A stretch of DNA of 45,556 nucleotides. It comes from Synergistales bacterium (GTDB taxonomy: Bacteria > Synergistota > Synergistia > Synergistales > Aminobacteriaceae). Positions within the stretch are counted from its first letter, which is position 1, and each line of letters begins with the position of its first letter. Shown piece by piece: positions 8,553 through 15,528 of this stretch. The notes beneath the pieces were generated by a model, which was not told the origin of the DNA, did not search any database, and saw only the letters and a list, made by a program, of their open reading frames with translations. The translations under genes and the position numbers were made by a program. The DNA lies in the NCBI GenBank assembly GCA_025997955.1, contig BNVH01000019.1, positions 1-45,556 of the forward strand. Direction: 5' to 3'.

Positions 8553-8553
8553 A
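8010..8553 (-). mobile_element. IS630-type element, left copy (truncated)
   Basis: Bases 8015-8553 match 14636-15174 with no gaps and about nine substitutions. This copy keeps the outer tip TAGTC but stops right after a run of eight T (8545-8552). The part that would encode the transposase N-terminus, about 350 bases in the other copy, is missing. The next sequence belongs to the tail of the LuxR-type gene region. Confidence 0.85.
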
Positions 8554-8610
8554 GGAGATATCGTTTGCGCGACGAGCAGTTCCGCCGGCGCTATCTTCTA
8601 CCCTGGCGCG

Positions 8611-10137
8611 TCACTTGCTCGAGGTCTGTTTACTGGTCTGGAGAGTTGGCTGATCCATCGCTGCCAGGTCTTCTCGTTTGCTGTGGCCGGTTTTGCTGTA
8701 GATGTTTTTCAGGTGTGTCCTGAGGGTGTTCTTCGAAATGTGGAGAGCGGCGCATATTTCGTCGTTTTTCAGCCCCTGGTTGACAAGCTCCAGGACAACC
8801 TTTTCCCGACGGGTGAAAATGGGGCTGGGAACGGAAAGCGGCGGTGTTTCAATTTCTTCATCGAACTCGCCCGCCTCCCGGATGTCGGGCTCGATGATGT
8901 TTTCAGCGGGAACGCGGGCCGTAAATTCCCGATCGTCCGTAACGCTTTCTACTTCGTCGCTTCGCATGTCCTCCGGCAATAAATAGATAGCGGCGTACAA
9001 ACACAGACTGCCGATGAGCGACAGAACGACCGGATGTTCGGAAGCGGTGGCCTCGAAAAGAGACATAAACCACGCGGGCAGCGAAAGCCCCAGCCAGGTC
9101 GTGGCTGTCCACAAAAACAGGCTGCTCCCCAGGACCGTGACCACGTTCTTTCTTCCGGCGCGTTCCGCAATGGAGAGGACATACGTCCATTCATAAATAT
9201 TGAAGAACGCGAAACCCGCCTGAATGAGCGTAAAACACACAAAGGGCGAACGGCGCGCCAGCAGAGGAAAAAGGATAAATCCCGCCGCCATCAGCGGCAT
9301 GGAGACAATACCGATGGTTTTGAAACGCATGTTGGGAGATCGGTACAAAATCCACCCCAGCAAAAGCGAACTCGCAAAGTAGGAGATATCCGACATATAA
9401 TAATATTCGCTGTATTCTTGGGCATTGATGGAAATCATCAGCCCGTGGATTGTCCCGCAGCAGAGATTGATCACAAGGCTCACCGCCGCGTAGCGCGCGA
9501 TATTGCGCCGGTCCTCCGTTTTGAGAGAGCTCCATCCTCTTTCGGGTGCGCTCGAAAGACCGAAGCCTCCGGCCATTTCATAGAAAGCCAATTTGTCGGC
9601 GCGAAAAATCAGCCACGCAGCCAGAACTGGAATCAGCGTGAAAACATAAATCGCGGCAGCGGAGGTATTGATGACCAGGTACGGCAGCAAAAAGACGATA
9701 CTGAGACTGGATGTGGCGCACTGAGCTATCGCGGCGCGATACACGCCCAGGCGATAAAACGCGAGCGCACAAAGAAACGTCAGCCACGTAAAACCGGCGG
9801 ACGCGGAGAGCGTCGCTATTCGATCCAGCGTCGTTCCATGCGGCGCAAAATAGAGCACCCCGATCCAAGCCATCAGAAAACACGCGCCGACTCCGAATAC
9901 CCGAGAAAACATTCCCGTCGCTTTTTGAGCGAGATCCACCGGGACGAAGCGCTTTAACACAAATGCCGCAACCGGAATAAAAAGTGTCCACCCAGCAATA
10001 AAAAGCATCGCCAGAGTTTCCAGCGACAATCCGAACGTCGACGCCATGAGGTCGGCTGCGGTTCCTTCCATGTAGGTAAACCAGCACCAGCTACGCAACA
10101 GTCCGTAAGCGGCTGCCGCCGTTATCAGACGTTTCAT
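8611..10137 (-). CDS. Membrane-bound LuxR-type transcriptional regulator
   Basis: The first ~390 residues contain about 12 hydrophobic segments in a transporter-like (MFS-like) arrangement. The C-terminal ~65 residues form a LuxR/GerE helix-turn-helix (FTRREKVVLELVNQGLKNDEI, LHISKNTLRTHLKNIYSK). An acidic linker joins the two. Proteins of this layout are common in some gut Actinobacteria and Synergistota and are thought to sense a signal at the membrane and act directly on DNA; the signal here is unknown. I chose the ATG at 10137 (MKRLITAAA) over an upstream TTG because GGGGA precedes it. It diverges from the double-HTH gene and shares a 188-base intergenic region containing an inverted repeat. 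Confidence 0.85.
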   Translation of the reverse strand: MKRLITAAAAYGLLRSWCWFTYMEGTAADLMASTFGLSLETLAMLFIAGWTLFIPVAAFVLKRFVPVDLAQKATGMFSRVFGVGACFLMAWIGVLYFAPHGTTLDRIATLSASAGFTWLTFLCALAFYRLGVYRAAIAQCATSSLSIVFLLPYLVINTSAAAIYVFTLIPVLAAWLIFRADKLAFYEMAGGFGLSSAPERGWSSLKTEDRRNIARYAAVSLVINLCCGTIHGLMISINAQEYSEYYYMSDISYFASSLLLGWILYRSPNMRFKTIGIVSMPLMAAGFILFPLLARRSPFVCFTLIQAGFAFFNIYEWTYVLSIAERAGRKNVVTVLGSSLFLWTATTWLGLSLPAWFMSLFEATASEHPVVLSLIGSLCLYAAIYLLPEDMRSDEVESVTDDREFTARVPAENIIEPDIREAGEFDEEIETPPLSVPSPIFTRREKVVLELVNQGLKNDEICAALHISKNTLRTHLKNIYSKTGHSKREDLAAMDQPTLQTSKQTSSK

Positions 10138-10210
10138 ATCTTTTCCCCGCAAGAATTTCAGGTATAGAACATTGAAAAGAATATCATTAAATGTCCGGCG
10201 CTTTCTGTTG

Positions 10211-10243
10211 TTGACAGAAAATGTAATGGACGTTTTTTGTCAA
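10211..10243. promoter_or_regulatory. Inverted repeat between the divergent regulators
   Basis: TTGACAGAAAATG (10211-10223) and CGTTTTTTGTCAA (10231-10243) are inverted copies that match at 11 of 13 positions across a 7-base spacer. The half-site contains TTGACA, so it may be an operator or a pair of outward -35 boxes. I do not see matching -10 boxes at the right distance. A CATAAT at 10281-10286 could be the -10 box of the rightward gene. The site sits midway between the two regulator genes. Confidence 0.5.
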
Positions 10244-10325
10244 TGTTTGAATTTAGTATTCTCTTCATGTAAGGATGTGGCATAATACTGAACGATATGA
10301 AAGACAAGCATAAGAGGTGCGTCTG

Positions 10326-12185
10326 ATGCAGTTTCACGAAAAATTTCACGCGGCGCTGAGGGATTTGCATATTACAAACGCAGCGCTGGCACGCGAATCG
10401 GGCATCGATCCTACTTCGATCAGCCGTTATCGCACAGGAACCCGCCCAATACCCTCAGAGAGCGGGCATCTCCGACGCCTTTGCGACGCGATCTCAAAGC
10501 TCCTGCCCTCGAATTTCAACGCTCTCACCCTGCCTAAAGGAGCGCGGGAGCGTGCGAAAGAAGATGCTCTGAACGCGGATCGAGTGGCGGACATCCTGTT
10601 TTCGTGGTTCTCCGAAGGGGAAGAGCATCCTGATGACGGAAAGAAAGAGATATTGGCTCGAAAGGCTTTCGGTGAAAAGCTGATCGCGCTTATGGACGTG
10701 GCAGGTGTGTCGAACATTCAGGTTGCGCGCGCGCTCGAAGTTGACGGCTCCACCATCAGCCATTACCGTACAGGTCTGCGTTTCCCTTCGTCCAGAAGCG
10801 GTTTTGTCGAAAAAATAAGCGCATACATCTGTCAGATAGCGAAAAGCCACCGACAAAAAATGCTCATTGCGAACATCGCGGGGCTTGAATCGGAAGCGGA
10901 CATGACGCGGGAGAAGCTGCAAAAAGCTCTTATGAGATGGTTTTTCGAAAGTTGGACTCCGAAGGAGAACATCTTTGGCGTGGACTCTTTCCTGGAACTA
11001 GTGGACAGCTTTCGCTACGCCGGTTCGGGTGTCCTCCCTGCCGGAGTCATTCCTCTGGACAAGATAGCGCCCCTGGCGGGAAACCTGTCCGGGCATGAAT
11101 CTTACTGGGGTGTGCGTGGGGTGCAAAACGCGTCGATTCGTTTTCTCTACTACGCCGCGATACAGGATGAGCCGCGCACGCTTTTCCTGCACTCCGATCA
11201 GGCGATGGACTGGATGATCGTCGATCCGAAGTTCACGGCGGTTTGGGCGTCGCTGATGGTTCATACCTTGATGAAAGGGAATAGAATAAAAATCATCCAC
11301 GCGGTGGACAGGCCGGAGATGTCCGAGTCCATAGAACGATGGGTTCCTCTTTACATGACCGGAGGAATAGAACCTTACTATTTGAAAACCAACGAGCGTA
11401 ACCTTTTTCGGAATACCCTGTTTATCGCGGACTGCCTTGCCTGCATCACTTCGAGTTGCGTCGCCGGCACGGAAGACAGAGCGAAATACGTATACGACAC
11501 CGACCAGCGCCAGATCGACAGCGCAAAAGAACAGTTCGACGCGCTGCTCGCCTCATCCAGCGAGCTGATGCGCATTTATCGCGGGCAAAAGAACATCCCG
11601 GTCTTCGAGATGCGGAAGAACGCCTTCTGGTCGCAGGGTGGAGACGTAGCGCTCCTCACGCCGTCCCTGTCTCTTGCGTCGATGCCCGGTGAACTGCTCT
11701 CGTCGATGCTGACTCGCGCCGGCGTCGAGGCCGCGAAACGTCAGGAGATCATGCGACTGCACGCGACACACGAGGGATGGCTGACGCGTCAAATCGCGCA
11801 TGGAAACCTGGACGATTTCTCCGTTGTTGCCGGAGCCGGAACCGAAAAAAGTATTCTGGCTGAAAGGGCGTTTTGCATCGACATCCCGGCGTACATCGTC
11901 CCGGAACCGATTGCCTATACGCCCGAAGAGTACGCCGCTCACCTCGAACATGCCCGCGAGATGGACAGACAAAACCCAAATTATCGCTTTTGGGAGCTGC
12001 CGGAAAGCCCACTCCGCTATATCCGTATCATTCAGAGAAAAAAGGGCAGAAAATTCGAGACGATCTTCGAAAGGGCGGACGAACAATTGATCGCGTTCGC
12101 TTTCAACAATTCACAGATGAGCGAAGGGTTCAACAACTTTCTTGCCTCGATGAAAAAGAAAGCGCGAAGGAAATTTGCCAGGTGA
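10326..12185 (+). CDS. Large double-HTH (XRE-like) regulator with unknown C-terminal domain
   Basis: Two similar helix-turn-helix units are visible. One lies at about residues 5-40 (LHITNAALARESGIDPTSISRYRTG) and the second at about residues 120-160 (AGVSNIQVARALEVDGSTISHYRTG). The shared S-I-S-x-Y-R-T-G suggests a duplication. The remaining ~430 residues have no motif I can name. The segment around KIIHAVDRPEM...WVPLYMTGGIEPYYLK looks like a conserved core, and a basic tail (KKKARRKFAR) ends the protein. I placed the start at ATG 10326 (MQFHEKF), with AGAGGTG six bases upstream. The gene diverges from the LuxR-type membrane regulator. It may be the partner or target of that protein, which is inference from position only. 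Confidence 0.75.
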   Translation: MQFHEKFHAALRDLHITNAALARESGIDPTSISRYRTGTRPIPSESGHLRRLCDAISKLLPSNFNALTLPKGARERAKEDALNADRVADILFSWFSEGEEHPDDGKKEILARKAFGEKLIALMDVAGVSNIQVARALEVDGSTISHYRTGLRFPSSRSGFVEKISAYICQIAKSHRQKMLIANIAGLESEADMTREKLQKALMRWFFESWTPKENIFGVDSFLELVDSFRYAGSGVLPAGVIPLDKIAPLAGNLSGHESYWGVRGVQNASIRFLYYAAIQDEPRTLFLHSDQAMDWMIVDPKFTAVWASLMVHTLMKGNRIKIIHAVDRPEMSESIERWVPLYMTGGIEPYYLKTNERNLFRNTLFIADCLACITSSCVAGTEDRAKYVYDTDQRQIDSAKEQFDALLASSSELMRIYRGQKNIPVFEMRKNAFWSQGGDVALLTPSLSLASMPGELLSSMLTRAGVEAAKRQEIMRLHATHEGWLTRQIAHGNLDDFSVVAGAGTEKSILAERAFCIDIPAYIVPEPIAYTPEEYAAHLEHAREMDRQNPNYRFWELPESPLRYIRIIQRKKGRKFETIFERADEQLIAFAFNNSQMSEGFNNFLASMKKKARRKFAR

Positions 12186-12214
12186 TACATATTGATATGT
12201 ACCAAATGATGTTC

Positions 12215-12349
12215 TCAAGATGTCCACTTTGCAAACGTAGCGGCAGTTTCTTCCTCGGACGCAAATTCGCCTCTGTCTGCCTGGCGAATTCCTTCCTGTA
12301 TATGTTCTAACTGCCAGCCCATCAGGTCTAAGTATGCATCCAAATTCAC
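12215..12349 (-). CDS. 44-residue antitoxin-like fragment
   Basis: The frame opens with a GTG that overlaps the Phd antitoxin stop (GTGA). It encodes YLDLMGWQLEHIQEGIRQAD followed by GEFASEEETAATFAKW. This resembles the C-terminal tail of CopG/ribbon-helix-helix antitoxins, which typically read WQ.E.I..G..EAD.GEFAS..E....F.KW. The DNA-binding N-terminus is missing. It is either a relic or a tail now expressed from the Phd gene by coupling. No toxin follows it before the regulator gene. Confidence 0.5.
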   Translation of the reverse strand: MNLDAYLDLMGWQLEHIQEGIRQADRGEFASEEETAATFAKWTS

Positions 12350-12585
12350 AGGCTGATCAGTTCCTCGTCAGTCATTTTGAAGTCGTCCGCGAATTCTGCA
12401 GCCATCTTCCCTTCCAGTGTGCCAAGCTGTCTTTCCCGCGATTTCTTCCATCTTTCATAAGGTACGATGACGGCGACGGTTTCTTTCCTTTTGCCGTACG
12501 ACACAGCTATTTCCGTTCCCGAAACCACTTCTTTGATGACGGAAGAAAAACTTGTTTTAGCCTCGGCAAGCGATAGAGTTTTCAT
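12346..12585 (-). CDS. Phd/YefM-family antitoxin
   Basis: Phd/YefM antitoxins neutralise a toxin and repress their own operon. The product (MKTLSLAEAKTSFSSVI...) has the family N-terminal pattern, then GTEIAVSYGKRKETVAVIVPYERW and a short acidic tail ending in DDFKMTDEELISL, which is typical of PIN-toxin partners. The ATG at 12585 follows AGGAGGG by about six bases, so I prefer it to the upstream GTG at 12606. The usual downstream toxin is not present. Instead a 44-residue antitoxin-like fragment overlaps its stop codon. It is probably an orphan. Confidence 0.8.
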   Translation of the reverse strand: MKTLSLAEAKTSFSSVIKEVVSGTEIAVSYGKRKETVAVIVPYERWKKSRERQLGTLEGKMAAEFADDFKMTDEELISL

Positions 12586-12651
12586 TTTAAGCCCTCCTTC
12601 TTTCACGTATTTATTATCGTGTACTTGTCCACGTTGGTCAAGAATGTGTCA

Positions 12652-12775
12652 GGGGGGGTGATTTTTATAAAATTCAGTGCCTGTCGGGACTATAGCACTC
12701 TAAAAAGAGGGGGGGTGAAATTTTCATGCAGGGGGGGTGAGAAAAAATCACCCCCCCTTTTTGGGGGGGAGGTGA
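12652..12775. repeat. Cluster of G7 tracts with a C7/G7 hairpin
   Basis: Four runs of seven G lie at 12652-12658, 12709-12715, 12731-12737 and 12763-12769, with one run of seven C at 12751-12757. Three of the G runs continue as GGTGA, and the C run is preceded by TCA, so the shared unit is GGGGGGGTGA in both orientations. The last two runs can form a hairpin (ATCACCCCCCC, T5, GGGGGGG...GGTGAT). The cluster sits between the antitoxin gene and the amber-interrupted gene. It could act as a terminator-like or quadruplex-forming element, or as a small mobile repeat. Confidence 0.75.
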
Positions 12776-12855
12776 TTTACAGAATGGGTTCTGTTTCCTT
12801 ATAGTGACATCGTTCTGCAACTCTGCCACATTACTGTATAAGGAAGGACTTGCAC

Positions 12856-13149
12856 ATGAAAAAAAGTTTATCCGCTGTGATAGACGCGGTAGCGTTGCTT
12901 TTCCCAGGAACGGCAAAACGCATTCGAAGGACGCCTGCCGCCGCGCCGAACGCCCGATTTGCGGGGACGTGGCTCAGCGACGAATAGGGAGAATTCCGAG
13001 TTCTGTTGCGCGCCGACGCGGACGGAAACTGCGAGCAATTTTTCACCGAACTCGACGGAGACGACGCTTTTCTGAATCAACGCCGAATTTGGAGAAAGCA
13101 AACAGGTCGGCAGGTACTGGATAACGGGGACTTCAACGTCAAGAGCTGA
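12856..13149 (+). pseudogene. 97-codon gene interrupted by an in-frame TAG
   Basis: The frame starts at ATG 12856 with AGGAAGG upstream and reads 43 codons (MKKSLSAVIDAVALLFPG...FAGTWLSDE) to TAG at 12985-12987. It then continues in the same frame for 53 codons (GEFRVLLRADADGNCEQFF...NGDFNVKS) to TGA. The post-stop part looks like real protein (LLRADADGNCEQFFTELDGD), while the other frames are Arg-rich and unlikely. I do not recognise the family. The simplest reading is a nonsense mutation in a short gene. Suppression of amber codons is possible but unsupported. The surface protein gene starts about 95 bases downstream. Confidence 0.55.
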
Positions 13150-13245
13150 TTGAAAGGGGTGGTCGATCGAACGAAGGTGTGGCGTATTTGCATTTGGGGG
13201 TTGTTTTTTGAGAAAATCGGTTGAATAGAAAGAGGAGTGTGTGAA

Positions 13246-14475
13246 ATGAGAAAATTTTTTAGCGTGCTTTTGGTTTTAGCTCTGGTTGTTTTGATAGGCG
13301 TTTCGACCGGATTTGCCAAAGAGGTAACAGGAAACATCACTCAGTATGAAAGAGTGGCTTTTAATAAATTTATGCCAACGGGTCTTTGGGACGCGGACAC
13401 CGGCAAATATTTGCTCCCTCTCGAGATTGGAGGATTCCAAGCACTTCAAAAATTAAGTGCGCATTACGATATTTACGTTTACAACACTCTAAGTGGTTTG
13501 CCTGATGTGTATTACACTGTAAAGTACAAATACGAAATCGGTGATGAATCTGTAGTAGCGATTAGTGATGGGAAGGATACTGACTATGGGGCTTCTTTTC
13601 CGACCCTGGTATTAACACCGGTAAAGCCGGGAAAGGCCACTGTAACCTACACGGCGACCGTAACGAACGTGAACTACGAGTCCCGGAAGGGTACGAATTA
13701 CGAGGGAAGCCGGTATAACGAGATTCAAGAGACTTTCACGCACACAGAAACCGTGGAAATTGTGGTGGCGGGAGAAACGCAGGACGAGTCTTTTACTGTA
13801 AGCATAGCGCCCTCCAGCAAAACAATCAAAGTCGGCGAGGAAGCGACTTTGACGGCGAGTATAACGCAGAACGGCGTGGAAGTTCCGGCGGGACAGTACT
13901 CGGCGTTCGAGTGGAAAGACGAGGATTTCGTCAGCAGTCCAGTGACGCTGACTACCAGCGGAGTGAAGCTCGCAAGCTGCACCATTCTCGGGCAGAAGGC
14001 AGGGAGCGGTAAAGTCATTGCCTCCGCGAAAGTGGGCGACACAACATATTCGGGGAGCTGCAATGTTACGGTCACGGCGTCGGACACCGAGGCAGCGCTC
14101 TCCATATCTCCCTCGTCGGCAAGCATCCAAGTCGGCGGAACCGTTACCCTGACCCCGAATGTGACTCCTGCCGGAACAGAATTGACCGGAAGCTACAACT
14201 GGAAGTACGAGGGAACCAGCGGCGCGGTGACCCTGGACGCCTCCGCACCGGGCAGCAGTCTCTACGTCAAAGGCCTGAAGGCCGGAAGCGGCTCGATCAA
14301 CGTCACCGTCTCTACGGCGGCCGGGAAACAGCTCTCCGCGTCCGTACCGATCACTGTGACGAGTTCCAGCGGCGGCGGCAGCAGTGGCGGTGGTGGCGGC
14401 GGCGGTTGCTCGACAGGCGCATTCGGCCTCGCGGCTTTCGCGCTATCGGCGCTGGTGGTCGCGCGTAAAAAGTAA
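13246..14475 (+). CDS. Secreted Ig-like repeat protein with Synerg-CTERM tail
   Basis: The product begins with a signal peptide (MRKFFSVLLVLALVVLIG...GFAKE). It contains two bacterial Ig-like (Big-type) repeats at about residues 180-275 (SFTVSIAPSSKTIKVGEEATL...) and 280-370 (ALSISPSSASIQVGGTVTL...). It ends in a Ser/Gly linker, GCSTG, a hydrophobic stretch and ARKK. That tail is the Synerg-CTERM layout, a sorting signal found in Synergistota surface proteins. The start is ATG 13246, with AGAGGAG eight bases upstream; a GTG nine bases earlier is less likely. It is likely an exported, surface-held protein, and its binding partner is unknown. A hairpin terminator follows. Confidence 0.87.
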   Translation: MRKFFSVLLVLALVVLIGVSTGFAKEVTGNITQYERVAFNKFMPTGLWDADTGKYLLPLEIGGFQALQKLSAHYDIYVYNTLSGLPDVYYTVKYKYEIGDESVVAISDGKDTDYGASFPTLVLTPVKPGKATVTYTATVTNVNYESRKGTNYEGSRYNEIQETFTHTETVEIVVAGETQDESFTVSIAPSSKTIKVGEEATLTASITQNGVEVPAGQYSAFEWKDEDFVSSPVTLTTSGVKLASCTILGQKAGSGKVIASAKVGDTTYSGSCNVTVTASDTEAALSISPSSASIQVGGTVTLTPNVTPAGTELTGSYNWKYEGTSGAVTLDASAPGSSLYVKGLKAGSGSINVTVSTAAGKQLSASVPITVTSSSGGGSSGGGGGGGCSTGAFGLAAFALSALVVARKK

Positions 14476-14488
14476 CGTCTTTTCACAC

Positions 14489-14523
14489 AAGGCGGCTGGG
14501 CGTTTTTTGAGACCGGCCGCCTT
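14489..14523 (+). terminator. Hairpin terminator after the surface protein gene
   Basis: AAGGCGGC at 14489-14496 pairs with GCCGCCTT at 14516-14523 across a 19-base loop that contains a T6 run. It lies 14 bases after the stop codon. The T tract after the stem is weak (AGTTTG). Confidence 0.6.
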
Positions 14524-14596
14524 AGTTTGATTCGAGAACACCGTAATTTTTCGGACGAGGGTGTGACGATTTTGCGCGTGGGGTTATCAAGAAATT

Positions 14597-15481
14597 CTAT
14601 TGACTGTTTACGAAAAGGAGTGTGTTGAGGTGAAAAATTAACTTAAGTATGCATAAATAGCATCGACCAATGTTCTGAAATTCCGAACCAAATCTTTCGG
14701 GCGCTCTTTTCATATTCGCCCAAAGCTTCTTGGTGGGATTCAAGTCCGGTGAGTATGGCGGCAAGAAAACTAACCGCATACCGTACTTTTTCGCCAACTC
14801 TTGCAACTTGTTTTTGCGATGAAAAGACGCGTTATCCATAACGATTGTGTAACCCACAGGCACTTCGGGCAATAGAAACTTCTCAAGCCACATCTCGAAA
14901 AAATCGCCATCCGTATTGTTTGAATAACAATGCGAACCAAGAACTTCGCCATTACAATATCCCGCAATGACGTTGGTTCTTTGGTACTTTTTACCGCGTC
15001 GAACGTCCTCGATTTTTTGTCCTATAGGCGCACGTGCACATTCACGCTGATAAAACTTATCTACTCCGCTTTCGTCAATGTACACAATGGTTTCTGGGTC
15101 TATTGACGCTATTTGCTTATCAAACTCCGCTCGTTTTTCCTCGGATTTTTCGGAATATGTAAAAGTTTTTTTTATATGTTATCTTTATCTTGCGCAGTGC
15201 GTAGAAAATGGCCTGGACGGTACAATCAAAGAGTTCTGCGAATTTCATAAAGGTACGCGTCAGGCTTCTCCTCAACAGCCTTTTTTAATTCGTCCTTATT
15301 GATCTTCCTCTTTCTCTCGCAAATCCTTTTGTCCTCAAGTGAGGCTTGTTGTTTCGAGTAGCTCTTTCCAGTGATAATATCGCCCACTGTCTATTCCAAA
15401 GGCTTCATTGAGTTCTTCGAATGTGTGTCCGCCGTCTTTATACGCTATAGCTCGTTCTCGAAATTTTTTATCGTATGTCAT
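14597..15481 (-). pseudogene. IS630-type transposase, right copy, frame-disrupted
   Basis: The N-terminal part starts at ATG 15481 (MTYDKKFRERAIAYKDGGHTF) and matches the IS630 helix-turn-helix region. It then changes frame near 15355 and again near 15254. The catalytic frame is reached only after a further +1 shift at a run of eight A (minus strand, 15166-15173). The DDE domain differs from the left copy by only one residue (FFEMWLE against FFELWLE) before the C-terminal tail. The third catalytic residue is again Lys (NPTKKLW) in place of Glu. The C-terminal tail runs past the truncated left tip into the flanking DNA. Confidence 0.85.
14615..14635 (+). promoter_or_regulatory. Ribosome-binding site and start of a gene cut off by IS630
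   Basis: AAGGAG at 14615-14620 lies nine bases before a GTG (14630) that begins GTG AAA AAT and then hits TAA at the IS junction. The context closely resembles the leader of the surface protein gene (AGGAGTGTGTGAAATGAG). It looks like the 5' end of a second such gene whose body was removed when the right IS630 copy arrived. Confidence 0.4.
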
Positions 15482-15528
15482 ACTTATATTATTGGCATTG
15501 CTTTGGATTTAGTTAAATTAAACGACTA
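14636..15528 (-). mobile_element. IS630-type element, right copy (nearly full length)
   Basis: This copy runs from a point six bases inside the left tip to the intact right tip (GACTA, followed by TA). It includes the ~350 bases missing from the other copy. Its length of about 0.9 kb is close to that of a small IS630 element. It lies directly between the cargo and the 3' fragment of rhuM. Confidence 0.85.

Larger units (their letters stand above)
8010..15528. mobile_element. IS630-bracketed island within a rhuM-like gene
   Basis: Two directly repeated IS630-type copies enclose about 6.1 kb. The outer tips form an 18-base imperfect inverted repeat: TAGTCAATTAACTTAAGT at 8010-8027 and, on the minus strand, TAGTCGTTTAATTTAACT from 15528, with 14 of 18 matching. 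Each tip is flanked by TA (8008-8009 and 15529-15530), as expected for IS630-type insertion at TA. The inner end of the left copy is gone beyond its A8/T8 run, and the inner end of the right copy lacks about six bases. This is the form of an old composite transposon, or of one IS duplicated around a cargo. The middle of rhuM was also lost, so it is not a simple insertion. Confidence 0.7.

Noticed and set aside
9034..9957. 307-residue plus-strand frame opposite the LuxR-type gene
   Set aside because: It is Arg/Gln/His-rich without pattern and antisense to a recognisable membrane protein with an HTH domain.
8611..10137. Simple MFS transporter
   Set aside because: The C-terminal LuxR helix-turn-helix is clear, so the membrane part more likely serves as a sensor.
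12652..12775. CRISPR-like array at the G7 cluster
   Set aside because: Units are only about ten bases long, spacing is irregular and one unit is inverted. There are no cas genes.
12804..13124. 106-residue Arg-rich plus-strand frame
   Set aside because: Composition is extreme (runs of Arg). The other frame, broken by a single TAG, has protein-like content and a proper ribosome-binding site.
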